The translations under genes and the position numbers were made by a program. Of a stretch of 52,862 bases of DNA, positions 40,784 through 49,673 are shown piece by piece. Each line of letters begins with the position of its first letter. Position 1 is the stretch's first letter. The notes beneath the pieces are model-generated. The model saw only the letters and a program-made list of their open reading frames with translations. It did not search any database and was not told where the DNA came from. This stretch comes from an uncultured Methylococcaceae bacterium (GTDB taxonomy: Bacteria; Pseudomonadota; Gammaproteobacteria; Methylococcales; Methylomonadaceae): contig CAIYRS010000070.1 in assembly GCA_903928685.1 (NCBI GenBank), positions 1 to 52,862 on the forward strand, in the 5' to 3' direction.

Positions 40784-41134
40784 TTAATATTCAACCAAAA
40801 TATCTTCATCACGGACGATCATTTGGCAAGCCAAGCGCCAGGGTGGCGGTAAATCGTCAACAATCACTTGTTCCATTTCTTCTTTGCTGATTTTTCCGCA
40901 TTGGCGCAGCACGGCTTTTTCTTTTTCCGTCAAGGTGCCGCCCATACGTTCGAGTTTTTTATCAACGCTGCTGACTTTCACCAAGCACGTGCCGCATTCG
41001 CCGTCTTCGCATTCAAAATTGATGGGAATTTTGTTTTCGCGGGCGAGTTTCAGTAAGGTTTGCGTGTGGCTGCCTGCGACAGCGTAAACAGTTTTGTCTT
41101 TGTATTCGGGGTTTGAAAAGGTGACTAAGGCCAT
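40784..41134 (-). CDS. [2Fe-2S] plant-type ferredoxin
   Basis: 116 residues. Cluster-binding CEDGECGTCLVKV (C-x4-C-x2-C) and the distal WRLACQMIV cysteine. Soluble electron carrier; the nif setting suggests a role near nitrogenase or NifB. AGGAGCC ribosome site upstream. It follows a second ferredoxin gene by 23 bases. Confidence 0.93.
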   Translation of the reverse strand: MALVTFSNPEYKDKTVYAVAGSHTQTLLKLARENKIPINFECEDGECGTCLVKVSSVDKKLERMGGTLTEKEKAVLRQCGKISKEEMEQVIVDDLPPPWRLACQMIVRDEDILVEY

Positions 41135-41156
41135 GATTGGCTCCTGTTAATTATTA

Positions 41157-41584
<428 letters not shown>

Positions 41585-41599
41585 TAGCGTAAATCCGAA

Positions 41600-42904
41600 C
41601 TACGCCAAATCCGCCATATCAATAACCTTGCTTTGCCGCAAGCCGACCAATTCCTGCGCCAGTTCAAGACCAAAATCATGGCACAAAGCAATCTCTTCTT
41701 CCGTCGGAATCAGCTTAATCCGCAAACCCTGCACGGGCACGCGCAGCTTTAAGCCGCGCAGACGGTCTTCCACCATCCGCACGGCTTCGCCCGTCCAGCC
41801 GTAAGAGCCGAAAACGCCGCCGACTTTGGATTTGAGATTAATCACCGCCAAGGACGACAACAAATCCCACACGGGTTTGACGGCATCGCCATTAATCGTC
41901 GGTGTACCAAACACAATACCGTCCGCGCCTTCAATCAAATCCACAAACGGCTCTAACTCGCTGCCTTCCAAGTCGTACAGCGACACGCGCACTTGCTCGA
42001 CCGCCATTGCGCCTTCGTAAATCGCCTCCGCCATGCGCCGGGTGTTGCCGTAAGAGCTGATGTAAAAAATCAGCAGGGTTTTCTCGTCATCGTCCTTGTC
42101 GTTGTGCAAGGCCGCGCGCGACAATTCGCGGTAGCGGCGCACGTAACGATGTGGACGGTCGCGTAATAGCGGCCCGTGCGCTGGGGCGATGTTTTCCAGC
42201 GGCAATAACGGCTCTATCAAATCCAACGCACGGTTCACGTAGTCCTTAAACGGACGCATGATGTGCGCGTAGTAGTATTCAAACGAAAACCTAAAATCGC
42301 CGACTTGGTCGTTAAACAAGCGGCTATCGCAAAAATGACAGCCGAACACGTCGCCAGAAAACAACGTGTGTTCTTCCGGTAAATAAGTGCATTGGGTATC
42401 CGGCCAGTGCAGATACGGCGTGTGTAAAAATTGCAGCGTCCTATCGCCTAGCGATACGCTGTCGCCCGTCAGTACGGGGGTAAATGCCAAATCTTCTTGC
42501 TTAAGCAAAGCTTTCAGCATGGTTTGCGCTTTTTGCGAAATATACAGCCGCGCTTGTGGCGCTCGGCGCATCAACTCCGGCAACGCGCCCGTGTGGTCGG
42601 GTTCGAGATGGTTCAGGACGATGACGCTGATTTCGTCGTAACGCGCCACGGTTTCCAAACGCGCGAAAAAATCGCCGGCGAAACTTTCTTTCACCGTGTC
42701 GATTACCGCTACGCCTGCACTGCCACGTACCAGATACGCGTTATAACTGGTGCCGTTGGCGGTTTTTAAAATGATGTCGAACGTCCGCAGGTTAGGGTCG
42801 AGTGCGCCTATCCAATGCACCCGCTCCGACAAGGCTACGGCCTGCGGGATGCCTTCGTTAATTAATAGCGGCGGCTTAACCATGACCGCAGCTTGCTTGG
42901 GCAA
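41600..42904 (-). CDS. flavodiiron protein (A-type flavoprotein)
   Basis: 434 residues. N-terminal metallo-beta-lactamase-fold domain with diiron ligands visible in NHLEPDHTGALPEL, SGDVFGCHFCDSR and APAHGPLL; C-terminal flavodoxin domain from about residue 270 (TLLIFYISSYGNTRRMAEAI, FGTPTINGDAVKPVWDLL). Such enzymes reduce O2 or NO to harmless products, which would protect nitrogenase. It overlaps the ArsC-like gene by 29 bases, inside the nifB operon. Confidence 0.93.
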   Translation of the reverse strand: MPKQAAVMVKPPLLINEGIPQAVALSERVHWIGALDPNLRTFDIILKTANGTSYNAYLVRGSAGVAVIDTVKESFAGDFFARLETVARYDEISVIVLNHLEPDHTGALPELMRRAPQARLYISQKAQTMLKALLKQEDLAFTPVLTGDSVSLGDRTLQFLHTPYLHWPDTQCTYLPEEHTLFSGDVFGCHFCDSRLFNDQVGDFRFSFEYYYAHIMRPFKDYVNRALDLIEPLLPLENIAPAHGPLLRDRPHRYVRRYRELSRAALHNDKDDDEKTLLIFYISSYGNTRRMAEAIYEGAMAVEQVRVSLYDLEGSELEPFVDLIEGADGIVFGTPTINGDAVKPVWDLLSSLAVINLKSKVGGVFGSYGWTGEAVRMVEDRLRGLKLRVPVQGLRIKLIPTEEEIALCHDFGLELAQELVGLRQSKVIDMADLA

Positions 42905-43295
42905 GCGTCTTCGGACAGCTTTCCAAATCGGCGGCAGTTTGCTCCGTTAAGCCTATCCATTCATCCAATATCAACGGATCGAAACCCACGCGTTTTTCCT
43001 CGCCGACTTGCAGCAGCGGGCGGCGGATCAGCAAGGGGTTTTCCAGCATTAAATCCAAGGCGCGTTCTTCGTCTAAAATTTCTGGTCTGATCTGACCGAT
43101 TTTTATCGCTGGGGCGCTGTAGTTAAACCAATTCTGTACAGGTAGCGAACCAAAAAAGGCACGCAAGCGTTCTGCGCGCCAAGCTTCGGAGAGTAAATTT
43201 TTGGCAATCACCTGATGCCCCGCCGCCAGCAGCATGGCTTTTTGCCGCTGATTACTGACGCAGCCTGGTTTCTCGTAAAACACCACGGTAGCCAT
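42876..43295 (-). CDS. ArsC-like nitrogenase-associated protein
   Basis: 139 residues. ArsC/thioredoxin-like fold: MATVVFYEKPGCVSNQRQKA, SLPVQNWFNYSAPAIKIGQI and NPLLIRRPLLQVGEEKRVGF. This is the nitrogenase-associated protein family (TIGR01616, sometimes called NifO). The single Cys in KPGCVSNQ is where arsenate reductases have theirs. Function in nitrogen fixation is unclear. Follows the ferredoxin by 13 bases. Confidence 0.88.
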   Translation of the reverse strand: MATVVFYEKPGCVSNQRQKAMLLAAGHQVIAKNLLSEAWRAERLRAFFGSLPVQNWFNYSAPAIKIGQIRPEILDEERALDLMLENPLLIRRPLLQVGEEKRVGFDPLILDEWIGLTEQTAADLESCPKTLAQASCGHG

Positions 43296-43308
43296 TGGTT
43301 TGTCCTGT

Positions 43309-43587
43309 TTAATGAGATTGCAGCTCAGCCATCGCTTCCGCCATGCGTTCCGGCGGAATGCCCGTTAACGATCCCGGCGGATTAATGGCTTCGCCTAATG
43401 AATTCAAAATTGCCCCTTCAATCGGGCAGATGCTGGCGCACTGGAACACCGGATAATCGCCTTCGCACTCCGTGCATTTGTTGGGGTTAACCTTAAAATG
43501 CGGCTTGCTTTCGAAAATCGCTTTGCTAGGGCAAACGGGTTCGCAGGCGAAGCAGTTAACACATAATTCGTTGATGGATACAGCCAT
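43309..43587 (-). CDS. 4Fe-4S ferredoxin next to nifB
   Basis: 92 residues. Two cluster motifs: CVNCFACEPVCPSKAI and CTECEGDYPVFQCASICPIE; the second has the longer insertion usual in nif-linked bacterial-type ferredoxins. It follows nifB and probably passes electrons to NifB or nitrogenase. A compound palindromic repeat separates it from nifB. Confidence 0.92.
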   Translation of the reverse strand: MAVSINELCVNCFACEPVCPSKAIFESKPHFKVNPNKCTECEGDYPVFQCASICPIEGAILNSLGEAINPPGSLTGIPPERMAEAMAELQSH

Positions 43588-43615
43588 GTCGGACTCCTTT
43601 AGTGCCGTTTATATA

Positions 43616-43728
43616 GTTCCCACGCTCTGCGTGGGAATTCATCCTGCAACGCTCCGGCGTTGCGTGACACGAAACATTACGCAACGCTGGAGCGTTGCTT
43701 ACGGCATTCCCACGCAGAGCATGGGAAC
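43616..43728. repeat. compound palindromic repeat (CCCACGCTCTGCGTGGG type)
   Basis: TTCCCACGCTCTGCGTGGGAA and TTCCCACGCAGAGCATGGGAA flank CAACGCTCCGGCGTTGCGT and ACGCAACGCTGGAGCGTTGC. Same family as 47656-47751. Confidence 0.9.
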
Positions 43729-43787
43729 GATGAAAACGATAAAATTTTTCGTGTTTTTTCGTGCCTTTCGTGGACAAAATTTAGCTG

Positions 43788-45278
43788 TTAAGCACTCGCC
43801 CGCATCGCTTCAGGCTTAGCATCCAACTTGCCCGCTGACGCCATTTCCTTGTAAACCGCCATGACTGCTTCTTCGATAGGCTCCATCGCATGTTCGCCAT
43901 TCGGAATGATGCTCGCCGCTTCCAGCAAGTCCCAAGGCTCGTAGCCAATTTTCGAACACAACACCGCTTCACAACCTGCCAAAGCGCGGACAGTTTGTTG
44001 CAACACGCTTTCGCCATCGCCGCAAGTGCTGTCACCGCCACAATATTGGTCGGCTTTACGGTGGCTGATGAAACGCACGCCGTCTGGTGAAGCTTCGTAA
44101 ATCAAAAATTCTTTGGCGTGACCGAAGTGGACGTTGATTAAGCCTTGGCCTAAAGTCGCCACCGCCATCAACACCGGGCGGGTTGTCAATTTGGCTTCCG
44201 CTTTAAATTGTTCAGCCTTTTGCGCTTTTTCCAAACGCTTGCTATCCATCTCGGCTTGAATAGCGGTGTGGATCACTTTGCGTTTTTCCATCGCCGCTTG
44301 GTAATCAATTTCCATTTCTTCGATTTTATCGATGGTGAATTCATCACCACGATCTTCACCGAGCAAGCCCACCGCATCGGCACGGCATTGGCGGCAATGG
44401 CGCATCATGTTCATGTCGCCGGAGCAAGCGTCTTGCAAATCTTGCAATTCATCCGGCGTTGGCCCGCGTTGTCCCATCACACCGAAGAAGGTACCGTGTT
44501 CGGCTTCAGCAATTAGCGGCATCACATTGTGCAAAAACGCGCCTTTGGATTTGACCACGCGGCTAACTTCCGCCAAATGTTGGTCGTTAATGCCCGGAAT
44601 CATCACCGAGTTGACTTTGACCAAAATGCCCTTGGCAATCAGCATTTCCAAGCCTTTTTGTTGCTGTTCAATCAAAATCTTGGCGGCTTTTTTGCCTTTA
44701 ATGCGTTTGTTGTTCCAGAAAATCCACGGATAAATCTTCGCGCCGATTTCGGGGTCAACACAGTTGATGGTGATGGTGACGTGGTCTATGTTATGTTTCG
44801 ACAACTCTTCGACCGCATCCGGCAAAGCCAAACCATTGGTGGAAACGCACAGTTTGATGTCCGGTGCTTCCTCACTTAAACGGCGGAAAGTTTCGAAAGT
44901 ACGTTCAGGATTGGCTAACGGATCGCCTGGGCCGGCGATGCCTAATACCGTCATTTGCGGAATGGTCGCTGCGACTGCCATGGTTTTTTTAACCGCTTGA
45001 TCGGGCGTCAATAATTCGGAAACCACGCCAGGGCGAGATTCATTAGAACAATCGTATTTGCGGTTGCAATAATGGCATTGGATGTTACACGCAGGAGCGA
45101 CAGCGACGTGCATACGCGCGAAGTAGTGATGCGCGTCTTCCGAGTAACAGGGATGGTTCTGGACTTTTTCCCGAATCGAATCGGGTAAAGCATCCATTTG
45201 ATTTTCGGTGGAACCGCAGGAGCTGGTAGAGCAGCCACTTTTTGCCGCAGGGGCTTCGTTTAAGACGGGCAGTTGCAT
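43788..45278 (-). CDS. nifB: NifB, radical SAM FeMo-co core synthase
   Basis: 496 residues. Makes NifB-co, the 8Fe-9S-carbide precursor. Radical SAM motif C64-x3-C68-x2-C71 (ACNIQCHYC), then NRKYDCSNESRPGV, GIAGPGDPLANPE and NPSI-like downstream motifs; extra cluster cysteines in MRHCRQCRADAVGLLGED. Residues about 375-480 form a fused NifX-like domain (VNVHFGHAKEFLIY-type pattern, GGDSTCGDGES). First gene of the leftward operon, 39 bases from a -24/-12 element. Confidence 0.97.
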   Translation of the reverse strand: MQLPVLNEAPAAKSGCSTSSCGSTENQMDALPDSIREKVQNHPCYSEDAHHYFARMHVAVAPACNIQCHYCNRKYDCSNESRPGVVSELLTPDQAVKKTMAVAATIPQMTVLGIAGPGDPLANPERTFETFRRLSEEAPDIKLCVSTNGLALPDAVEELSKHNIDHVTITINCVDPEIGAKIYPWIFWNNKRIKGKKAAKILIEQQQKGLEMLIAKGILVKVNSVMIPGINDQHLAEVSRVVKSKGAFLHNVMPLIAEAEHGTFFGVMGQRGPTPDELQDLQDACSGDMNMMRHCRQCRADAVGLLGEDRGDEFTIDKIEEMEIDYQAAMEKRKVIHTAIQAEMDSKRLEKAQKAEQFKAEAKLTTRPVLMAVATLGQGLINVHFGHAKEFLIYEASPDGVRFISHRKADQYCGGDSTCGDGESVLQQTVRALAGCEAVLCSKIGYEPWDLLEAASIIPNGEHAMEPIEEAVMAVYKEMASAGKLDAKPEAMRASA

Positions 45279-45316
45279 GGGATTGACCTCTCGCTGGTGT
45301 GTTTGAGATAGGTCAA

Positions 45317-45333
45317 AGCAACCATTGTGCCAT
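45317..45333 (-). promoter_or_regulatory. sigma-54 promoter for nifB operon
   Basis: Minus strand reads ATGGCACAATGGTTGCT: TGGCAC-N5-TTGCT, full -24/-12 consensus. The nifB ATG follows 39 bases downstream. Confidence 0.88.
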
Positions 45334-45408
45334 GATTGGTTTTATTTTTAAGGTAATGATTTAAAATGATTTTTATTTTAAAAATCGGCTAATTTTGAGG
45401 AAATTTTT

Positions 45409-45424
45409 TGTAGTAAAGAAGACA
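45409..45424. promoter_or_regulatory. candidate NifA site for nifB
   Basis: TGT-N10-ACA (TGTAGTAAAGAAGACA), about 76 bases upstream of the nifB -24 element. Confidence 0.65.
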
Positions 45425-45439
45425 ACTTTCTGAAAGTTT

Positions 45440-45510
45440 GTAGGTTGGGTTAGGCGATAGCCGTAACCCAACGTTTGCCGCTTCGATATGTTGGGTTGCA
45501 ACGATCGCCT
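45440..45510. repeat. palindromic intergenic repeat (GTAGGTTGGGTTA type)
   Basis: GTAGGTTGGGTTAGGCGATAGC with inner AACCCAAC/TGTTGGGTT; copy of the family at 39045-39118, in the divergent nifB-nifN gap. Confidence 0.8.
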
Positions 45511-45538
45511 TTTATGTCTTATAGGGAAATCCACAAAT

Positions 45539-45564
45539 GGAGTCCAAAACATGTTTTGGACTCC
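45539..45564. repeat. perfect palindrome GGAGTCCAAAACATG type, copy 2
   Basis: A 26-base perfect palindrome between the nifB and nifN control regions. It could insulate the two divergent promoters. Confidence 0.9.
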
Positions 45565-45644
45565 TATAAACCCATTATTTTTAGCGGATTGTATGCCGCC
45601 AATGTAGCCAGCAATTCAACAATCACTCAGCATCGTTAAGCTTT

Positions 45645-45660
45645 TGTAAGGTTTGCGACA
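45645..45660. promoter_or_regulatory. candidate NifA site for nifN operon
   Basis: TGT-N10-ACA (TGTAAGGTTTGCGACA), 44 bases before the -24/-12 element at 45704; somewhat closer than the usual 80-150. Confidence 0.6.
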
Positions 45661-45703
45661 TTACAAAAACCGATAAAACCAATTAAATTCAATAGCCTAT
45701 ATT

Positions 45704-45720
45704 TTGGCATCATGTTTGCT
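45704..45720 (+). promoter_or_regulatory. sigma-54 promoter for nifN operon
   Basis: TTGGCATCATGTTTGCT: GG and GC at -24/-12 spacing. The nifN ATG is 65 bases downstream. Confidence 0.82.
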
Positions 45721-45784
45721 TTAGTGACAATAAGCCCTGTTTAGCAGGAATTGTTGACTCACGCCCACGCCGCTAGGTGGCAAC

Positions 45785-47173
45785 ATGACCGAAATTCTCA
45801 AACGCAATAAAGCCTTATCGGTAAACCCGCTCAAAGCCAGCCAACCCACAGGCGGTACTTTGGCGACGCTAGGCTTCAACCGCGCCATGCCCATGTTGCA
45901 CGGCTCTCAAGGCTGCACGGCGTTTGCGAAAGTTTTCTTCGTCCGTCATTTCCGCGAACCGATTCCGTTGCAAAGTACCGCGATGGATCAGGCGAGTTCG
46001 GTGTTGGGTGCGGATGAAAATGTCCGCGAAGGCATCCGCGTCATCGCTGAAAAATCCCGCCCTGCCTTGATTACCATTTTGACCACAGGACTTGCCGAAA
46101 CCCAAGGCGCAGACGTGCATCGCAATGTGCGTGAATTCCGCGAAGCCAATCCTGAATATGCCGATGTCGCCGTCGTTGCTGTCAACACGCCGGATTTTAC
46201 CGGCAGTGTCGAAACAGGTTATGCCGCGACTTTGACCGAAATTATCCGCGCCTTAGTGCCAGATGCCAAAGAAGCGGGGACGTTTCCAGGCAAACGGAAA
46301 AGGCAAGTCAATGTGCTGGTGAGTTACATGCTTACTCCCGGCGATTTGGAAGCTTTGCGCGATTTATTCGAACAATTCCAACTTCGCCCTGTGTTCGTTC
46401 CGGATTTGTCGGATTCCTTAGACGGTTGTTTGACGGATGACGATTTCAGTCCGGTCACCATCGGCGGTACGCTCATTTCCGAAATGGCGACTTTGGGTGA
46501 CTCCTTAGCCACTGTGGTTATCGGCTCTTCGCTACAAAAACCCGCCGAATTGCTGGAGCAAAAAACGGGCGTAAAAACCTATTCCCTAGACCATCTTTAT
46601 GGCTTGAAAGCCAACGATGCTTTGATTTGCGCCTTGGCGGAAATCAGCGGCAACGACGTGCCAGAACGCATCGAACGCCAGCGTCGGCAATTGCAAGATG
46701 CCATGCTCGACACCCATTTTATGCTCGGACAGTTGCGTGTCGCCATCGCCGCCGATGCGGATTTGCTCGCTGCCTTTGTTGCCTTGTTGCAAGAAATGGG
46801 CGCAGACATTGTCGCGGCGGTCACTTCCTGCAACACGCCATCACTTGCCAATATTCCCGTCGCCAGCATCAAAATCGGTGATTTGGAAGACATGGAAAAC
46901 ATCGGTCGCGCTAACAAAGTCCAATTGGTGATCGGGAATTCCCATGCCGTCGATACCGCTGAACGTTTTGGTACGCCAATTTTGCGGGCGGGTTTTCCTT
47001 TGTACGACATCATCGGCGGCTACCAAAAAACTTGGATTGGTTATCGCGGTACACGCCAAACGCTGTTCGATTTGGCGAATCTGGTCATCAATTATTCGCA
47101 CGAAGAAATCCCCGTTTACCATTCGATTTACGGGCAAAAACCCGCCAACGAACAGGCCAAATCATGTCATTGA
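45785..47173 (+). CDS. nifN: NifN, FeMo-co assembly scaffold subunit
   Basis: 462 residues. NifK-like fold: KALSVNPLKASQPTGGTLAT, MPMLHGSQGCTAFAKVFFVR, TTGLAETQGADV and VNTPDFTGSVETGYAATLTE are NifN landmarks, including the cluster-binding Cys in GSQGC. It pairs with NifE to form the scaffold on which NifB-co matures. Here nifE is not next to it but lies 2.5 kb away on the other strand. AGGTGG ribosome site; overlaps nifX by 10 bases. Confidence 0.96.
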   Translation: MTEILKRNKALSVNPLKASQPTGGTLATLGFNRAMPMLHGSQGCTAFAKVFFVRHFREPIPLQSTAMDQASSVLGADENVREGIRVIAEKSRPALITILTTGLAETQGADVHRNVREFREANPEYADVAVVAVNTPDFTGSVETGYAATLTEIIRALVPDAKEAGTFPGKRKRQVNVLVSYMLTPGDLEALRDLFEQFQLRPVFVPDLSDSLDGCLTDDDFSPVTIGGTLISEMATLGDSLATVVIGSSLQKPAELLEQKTGVKTYSLDHLYGLKANDALICALAEISGNDVPERIERQRRQLQDAMLDTHFMLGQLRVAIAADADLLAAFVALLQEMGADIVAAVTSCNTPSLANIPVASIKIGDLEDMENIGRANKVQLVIGNSHAVDTAERFGTPILRAGFPLYDIIGGYQKTWIGYRGTRQTLFDLANLVINYSHEEIPVYHSIYGQKPANEQAKSCH

Positions 47174-47649
47174 CCCGCCGCCTAAACCTCGTACCCGATT
47201 CCGATGAGGAAAAATTTATGCAAACCGCCTTAAAAATTGCCTTTGCCACCACCGATATGGAAACCGTCAACCAGCATTTTGGCTCGGCGAAATCGTTCGC
47301 GGTCTATGCCGTCGATATGGAAGAAGCGCACATGCTGGAAGCGGCTGAATTTGGTGTGCTAAATCAAGACGGCAATGAAGATAAATTATCGGTGAAGATG
47401 GATTTGCTCGACGGCTGCGCGGCAGTGTATTGCCAAGCTGTCGGTGGATCGGCGATTAACCAATTGATTGCGCGTGGTATTCAGCCCGTAAAAGTCCATG
47501 AAGGCAGCAAGATCAAGGATTTGATCTTCGATTTGCAAAACGAAATGAAAGCCGGGCCATCCAGTTGGTTGGCAAAGGCGATCAACCAAAACAAAGGCCC
47601 AGACCCTGAGCGATTTAACAAAATGGCGGATGAGGGTTGGGATGAGTAA
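47164..47649 (+). CDS. nifX: NifX, FeMo-co precursor carrier
   Basis: 161 residues from MSLTRRLNLVPDSDEEKFMQ (47164), a start that matches the N-terminus of other NifX proteins; it overlaps nifN. TALKIAFATTDMETVNQHFG, SAKSFAVYAVDMEEA and CAAVYCQAVGGSAINQLIAR form the dinitrogenase cofactor-binding domain. NifX binds NifB-co and passes it to NifEN. Directly downstream of nifN, as is common. Confidence 0.95.
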   Translation: MSLTRRLNLVPDSDEEKFMQTALKIAFATTDMETVNQHFGSAKSFAVYAVDMEEAHMLEAAEFGVLNQDGNEDKLSVKMDLLDGCAAVYCQAVGGSAINQLIARGIQPVKVHEGSKIKDLIFDLQNEMKAGPSSWLAKAINQNKGPDPERFNKMADEGWDE

Positions 47650-47655
47650 GCCCAT

Positions 47656-47751
47656 AGTTCCCACGCTCTGCGTGGGAATTCATCTTGCAACGCTCCGGCG
47701 TTGCGTGACGCAGAGCGTCACAGGCGGCATTCCCACGCAGAGCGTGGGAAC
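47656..47751. repeat. compound palindromic repeat (CCCACGCTCTGCGTGGG type)
   Basis: Second copy of the family at 43616-43728, between nifX and the DUF269 gene; the inner hairpin is shorter. Confidence 0.9.
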
Positions 47752-47785
47752 GATAAAACATTAAAAAATTTAAACGGAGAAACCC

Positions 47786-48259
47786 ATGACCACAGCCACC
47801 CTAGTCGTACCCGAAAACGATGCCAATTTATCAACCGACATCGTCAAAGATTACATCAAACAATTACGTGCCATCGACACTTACGACACCTACGCGGGTT
47901 GGTCGGAAGCGAAAATCATCGACCCTGTCGTATTAACCAAAGAGCGCAAACAGAAAATCCCTGTGGTCGGCGACCCTGATGAAATCACCATCGCCCGCCT
48001 GAAAGCTTATTACAACTCCGTCGCCACCTTGCTGGAGAAAAAAACCGGACTGATGGCTGCACCGATTGTGCATTTAAGCCACGAAGGTTTCGGACGCGCT
48101 TTAATCATGGTTGGCAGGCTCGTGGTGGTCGATAAAATTTTACGCGACACCCATCGCTTCGGATTTTCTAGCTTAGAAGACTTGGTCGAAAAAACCGACA
48201 AAGTCATCGAAAAAGCCGTGGGCTTGATTGAAAAATATAACGCTGCTGCAACCGATTGA
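47786..48259 (+). CDS. NifX-associated protein (DUF269)
   Basis: 157 residues. DIVKDYIKQLRAIDTYDTYA, GWSEAKIIDPVVLTKERKQK, IPVVGDPDEITIARLKAYYN and FGRALIMVGRLVVVDKILRD identify DUF269, almost always next to nifX. Exact role unknown; linked to cofactor synthesis or electron supply by context. GGAGAAACCC ribosome site. Confidence 0.95.
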   Translation: MTTATLVVPENDANLSTDIVKDYIKQLRAIDTYDTYAGWSEAKIIDPVVLTKERKQKIPVVGDPDEITIARLKAYYNSVATLLEKKTGLMAAPIVHLSHEGFGRALIMVGRLVVVDKILRDTHRFGFSSLEDLVEKTDKVIEKAVGLIEKYNAAATD

Positions 48260-48270
48260 GGAGTGCCGTC

Positions 48271-48486
48271 ATGACTGAAGTAGACATCAGACAATTGGAA
48301 AAAGAAGTCAAAAAAACCAAACGCTTAGCGAGTGAGCAAGCAATGGAATTGCACGATTTGATTGAAGATCGCTTGCCAGATGCTTATGGGGAATTACTCG
48401 GTATTGCCAACGCGACTTACGTCGCTTGCAAAAACTGGGACGAGGCCAACAAAAAACTGCAAGCCGCACAAGCGGCAGCCGCTTAA
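48271..48486 (+). CDS. CCE_0567-type small nif protein (DUF683)
   Basis: 71 residues from MTEVDIRQLEKEVKKTKRLA (48271). Two-helix protein with SEQAMELHDLIEDRLPDAYG. CCE_0567-family members are found beside DUF269 and fdxB in many diazotrophs and bind metal in one studied case. Role unknown. Confidence 0.88.
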   Translation: MTEVDIRQLEKEVKKTKRLASEQAMELHDLIEDRLPDAYGELLGIANATYVACKNWDEANKKLQAAQAAAA

Positions 48487-48496
48487 GGAGCGTGTC

Positions 48497-48811
48497 ATGG
48501 CTGATTTTGTCACTGGCGTTACCTACGGCGGCTCGGTGTGGACACCGTCTTACGTCACCGACATCAACGCCAAAACCTGCATAGGCTGCGGACGCTGCTA
48601 TAAAGTTTGCCCGCGCGATGTGTTTGATTTGGTGGAAAAATCGTCAATTATGGAAGACGACCATTTTGATGATGATTACGGCGATTTTGAAGACGATGAC
48701 GAGAATATGGTCATGACCATAAAAAATGCTATGGACTGCATTGGTTGTGAAGCCTGCTCGAAAGTGTGCCCAAAAGATTGCTTCACCCACGAACATAAAG
48801 TCGCTGCGTAA
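48497..48811 (+). CDS. fdxB: nif-specific ferredoxin III (FdxB)
   Basis: 104 residues from 48497, with AAGGAG upstream. Motifs CIGCGRCYKVCPRDVFDL and CIGCEACSKVCPKDCFTH bind two [4Fe-4S] clusters. Between them is an acidic insert (MEDDHFDDDYGDFEDDDENM), typical in kind but strongly acidic here. It probably donates electrons in cofactor assembly. Confidence 0.93.
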   Translation: MADFVTGVTYGGSVWTPSYVTDINAKTCIGCGRCYKVCPRDVFDLVEKSSIMEDDHFDDDYGDFEDDDENMVMTIKNAMDCIGCEACSKVCPKDCFTHEHKVAA

Positions 48812-48814
48812 ATT

Positions 48815-48887
48815 GTAGGTTGGGGTGAGGAACGAACCCCAACAATATTGCTTAAATGTTGGGGTTCCTATCGTCACCCCAACCTAC
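48815..48887. repeat. palindromic intergenic repeat (GTAGGTTGGGGTGA type)
   Basis: GTAGGTTGGGGTGAGGAACG is mirrored by TCACCCCAACCTAC, with AACCCCAAC/GTTGGGGTT inside. Between fdxB and the thioredoxin-like ferredoxin. Confidence 0.88.
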
Positions 48888-48907
48888 ATTAGTTAGAGGA
48901 ATTCACC

Positions 48908-49231
48908 ATGCCCAGACCCGAAAAACACGTTTTTGTCTGTACCCAAAACCGTCCGCAAGGCCATCCGCGTGGTTCTTGCGCCAGTTCGGGTTGTGCGGAA
49001 GTCATGAATGAATTCATGAACGAAATCCAAGCCCGTAACTTGTTTGAAACCATTGCCCTGACCAATACCGGTTGCATGGGGCCGTGCAATATGGGGCCAA
49101 CGGTGTTGGTTTACCCAGAAGGCGTGATGTACGGTGGATTGAAAAAGGACGATGTGAAAACCATCATCGAGCAGCATTTGATTGGCGGAACTCCGGTTGC
49201 TGATTTACAAATGCCAGCGGAAGTTTGGTAA
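48908..49231 (+). CDS. thioredoxin-fold [2Fe-2S] (Shethna-type) ferredoxin
   Basis: 107 residues. KHVFVCTQNRPQGHPRGSCA, GCAEVMNEFMN, NTGCMGPCNMGPTVLVYPEG. Cysteines match the thioredoxin-like [2Fe-2S] ferredoxins, of which the Azotobacter Shethna proteins are examples. One such protein protects nitrogenase from oxygen by forming a complex; whether this one does so is an inference. Confidence 0.88.
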   Translation: MPRPEKHVFVCTQNRPQGHPRGSCASSGCAEVMNEFMNEIQARNLFETIALTNTGCMGPCNMGPTVLVYPEGVMYGGLKKDDVKTIIEQHLIGGTPVADLQMPAEVW

Positions 49232-49240
49232 TCGGTTGAT

Positions 49241-49612
49241 ATGGATTTATCAAACCACATCAACCAACATCGCCCGCTTGCCGATACCATCTGCCAACGT
49301 TTGCGGGCAGAAATCGACAAATTGGGTTTTGCTGAAGGTGAAATAAAGCATTTTCCGGACTATGACCAAGCTCGATTTGAGCTAGTCAAAGACCCTTACA
49401 CAGGCGCGGAAAATTTGGCTTGTCATTGGTTTAACGCTAGCAACAACCAACGCTTAGGCCGTTTGCAATTTAATAGTGATGGCAGTTTTTACGCCGAATA
49501 TGATGTGGTCAAACCGCATCCTATTAAAAAGCAATGGTTTGTTGATGGGGTAAGTGCGTGGGGTAGGGCTGATGCGATTAAAGCGGAGGCGAAGTTATTG
49601 CCGCAGTTGTAA
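49241..49612 (+). CDS. hypothetical protein at end of nifN operon
   Basis: 123 residues. INQHRPLADTICQRLRAEID, GEIKHFPDYDQARFELVKDP, HWFNASNNQRLGRLQFNSDG, SFYAEYDVVKPHPIKKQWFV. A compact alpha/beta protein with no Cys except one; no family recognised. It starts 9 bases after the ferredoxin stop, so it should be co-induced with nitrogen fixation. Confidence 0.8.
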   Translation: MDLSNHINQHRPLADTICQRLRAEIDKLGFAEGEIKHFPDYDQARFELVKDPYTGAENLACHWFNASNNQRLGRLQFNSDGSFYAEYDVVKPHPIKKQWFVDGVSAWGRADAIKAEAKLLPQL

Positions 49613-49619
49613 GTTTGTT

Positions 49620-49666
49620 GGAGCGCGTTCATCTTGACCGCATGGCGGGCAGGATGCCCGCGCTCC
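49620..49666. repeat. palindromic repeat between convergent genes
   Basis: GGAGCGCG and CGCGCTCC enclose GGCGGGCAGGATGCCCGC. Sits between the last nifN-operon gene and nifE, and may terminate both transcripts. Confidence 0.8.
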
Positions 49667-49673
49667 GTTACTT

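Noticed and set aside
46597-47013. Minus-strand frame opposite nifN
   Set aside because: Ser/Lys-rich shadow of a clear nifN gene.
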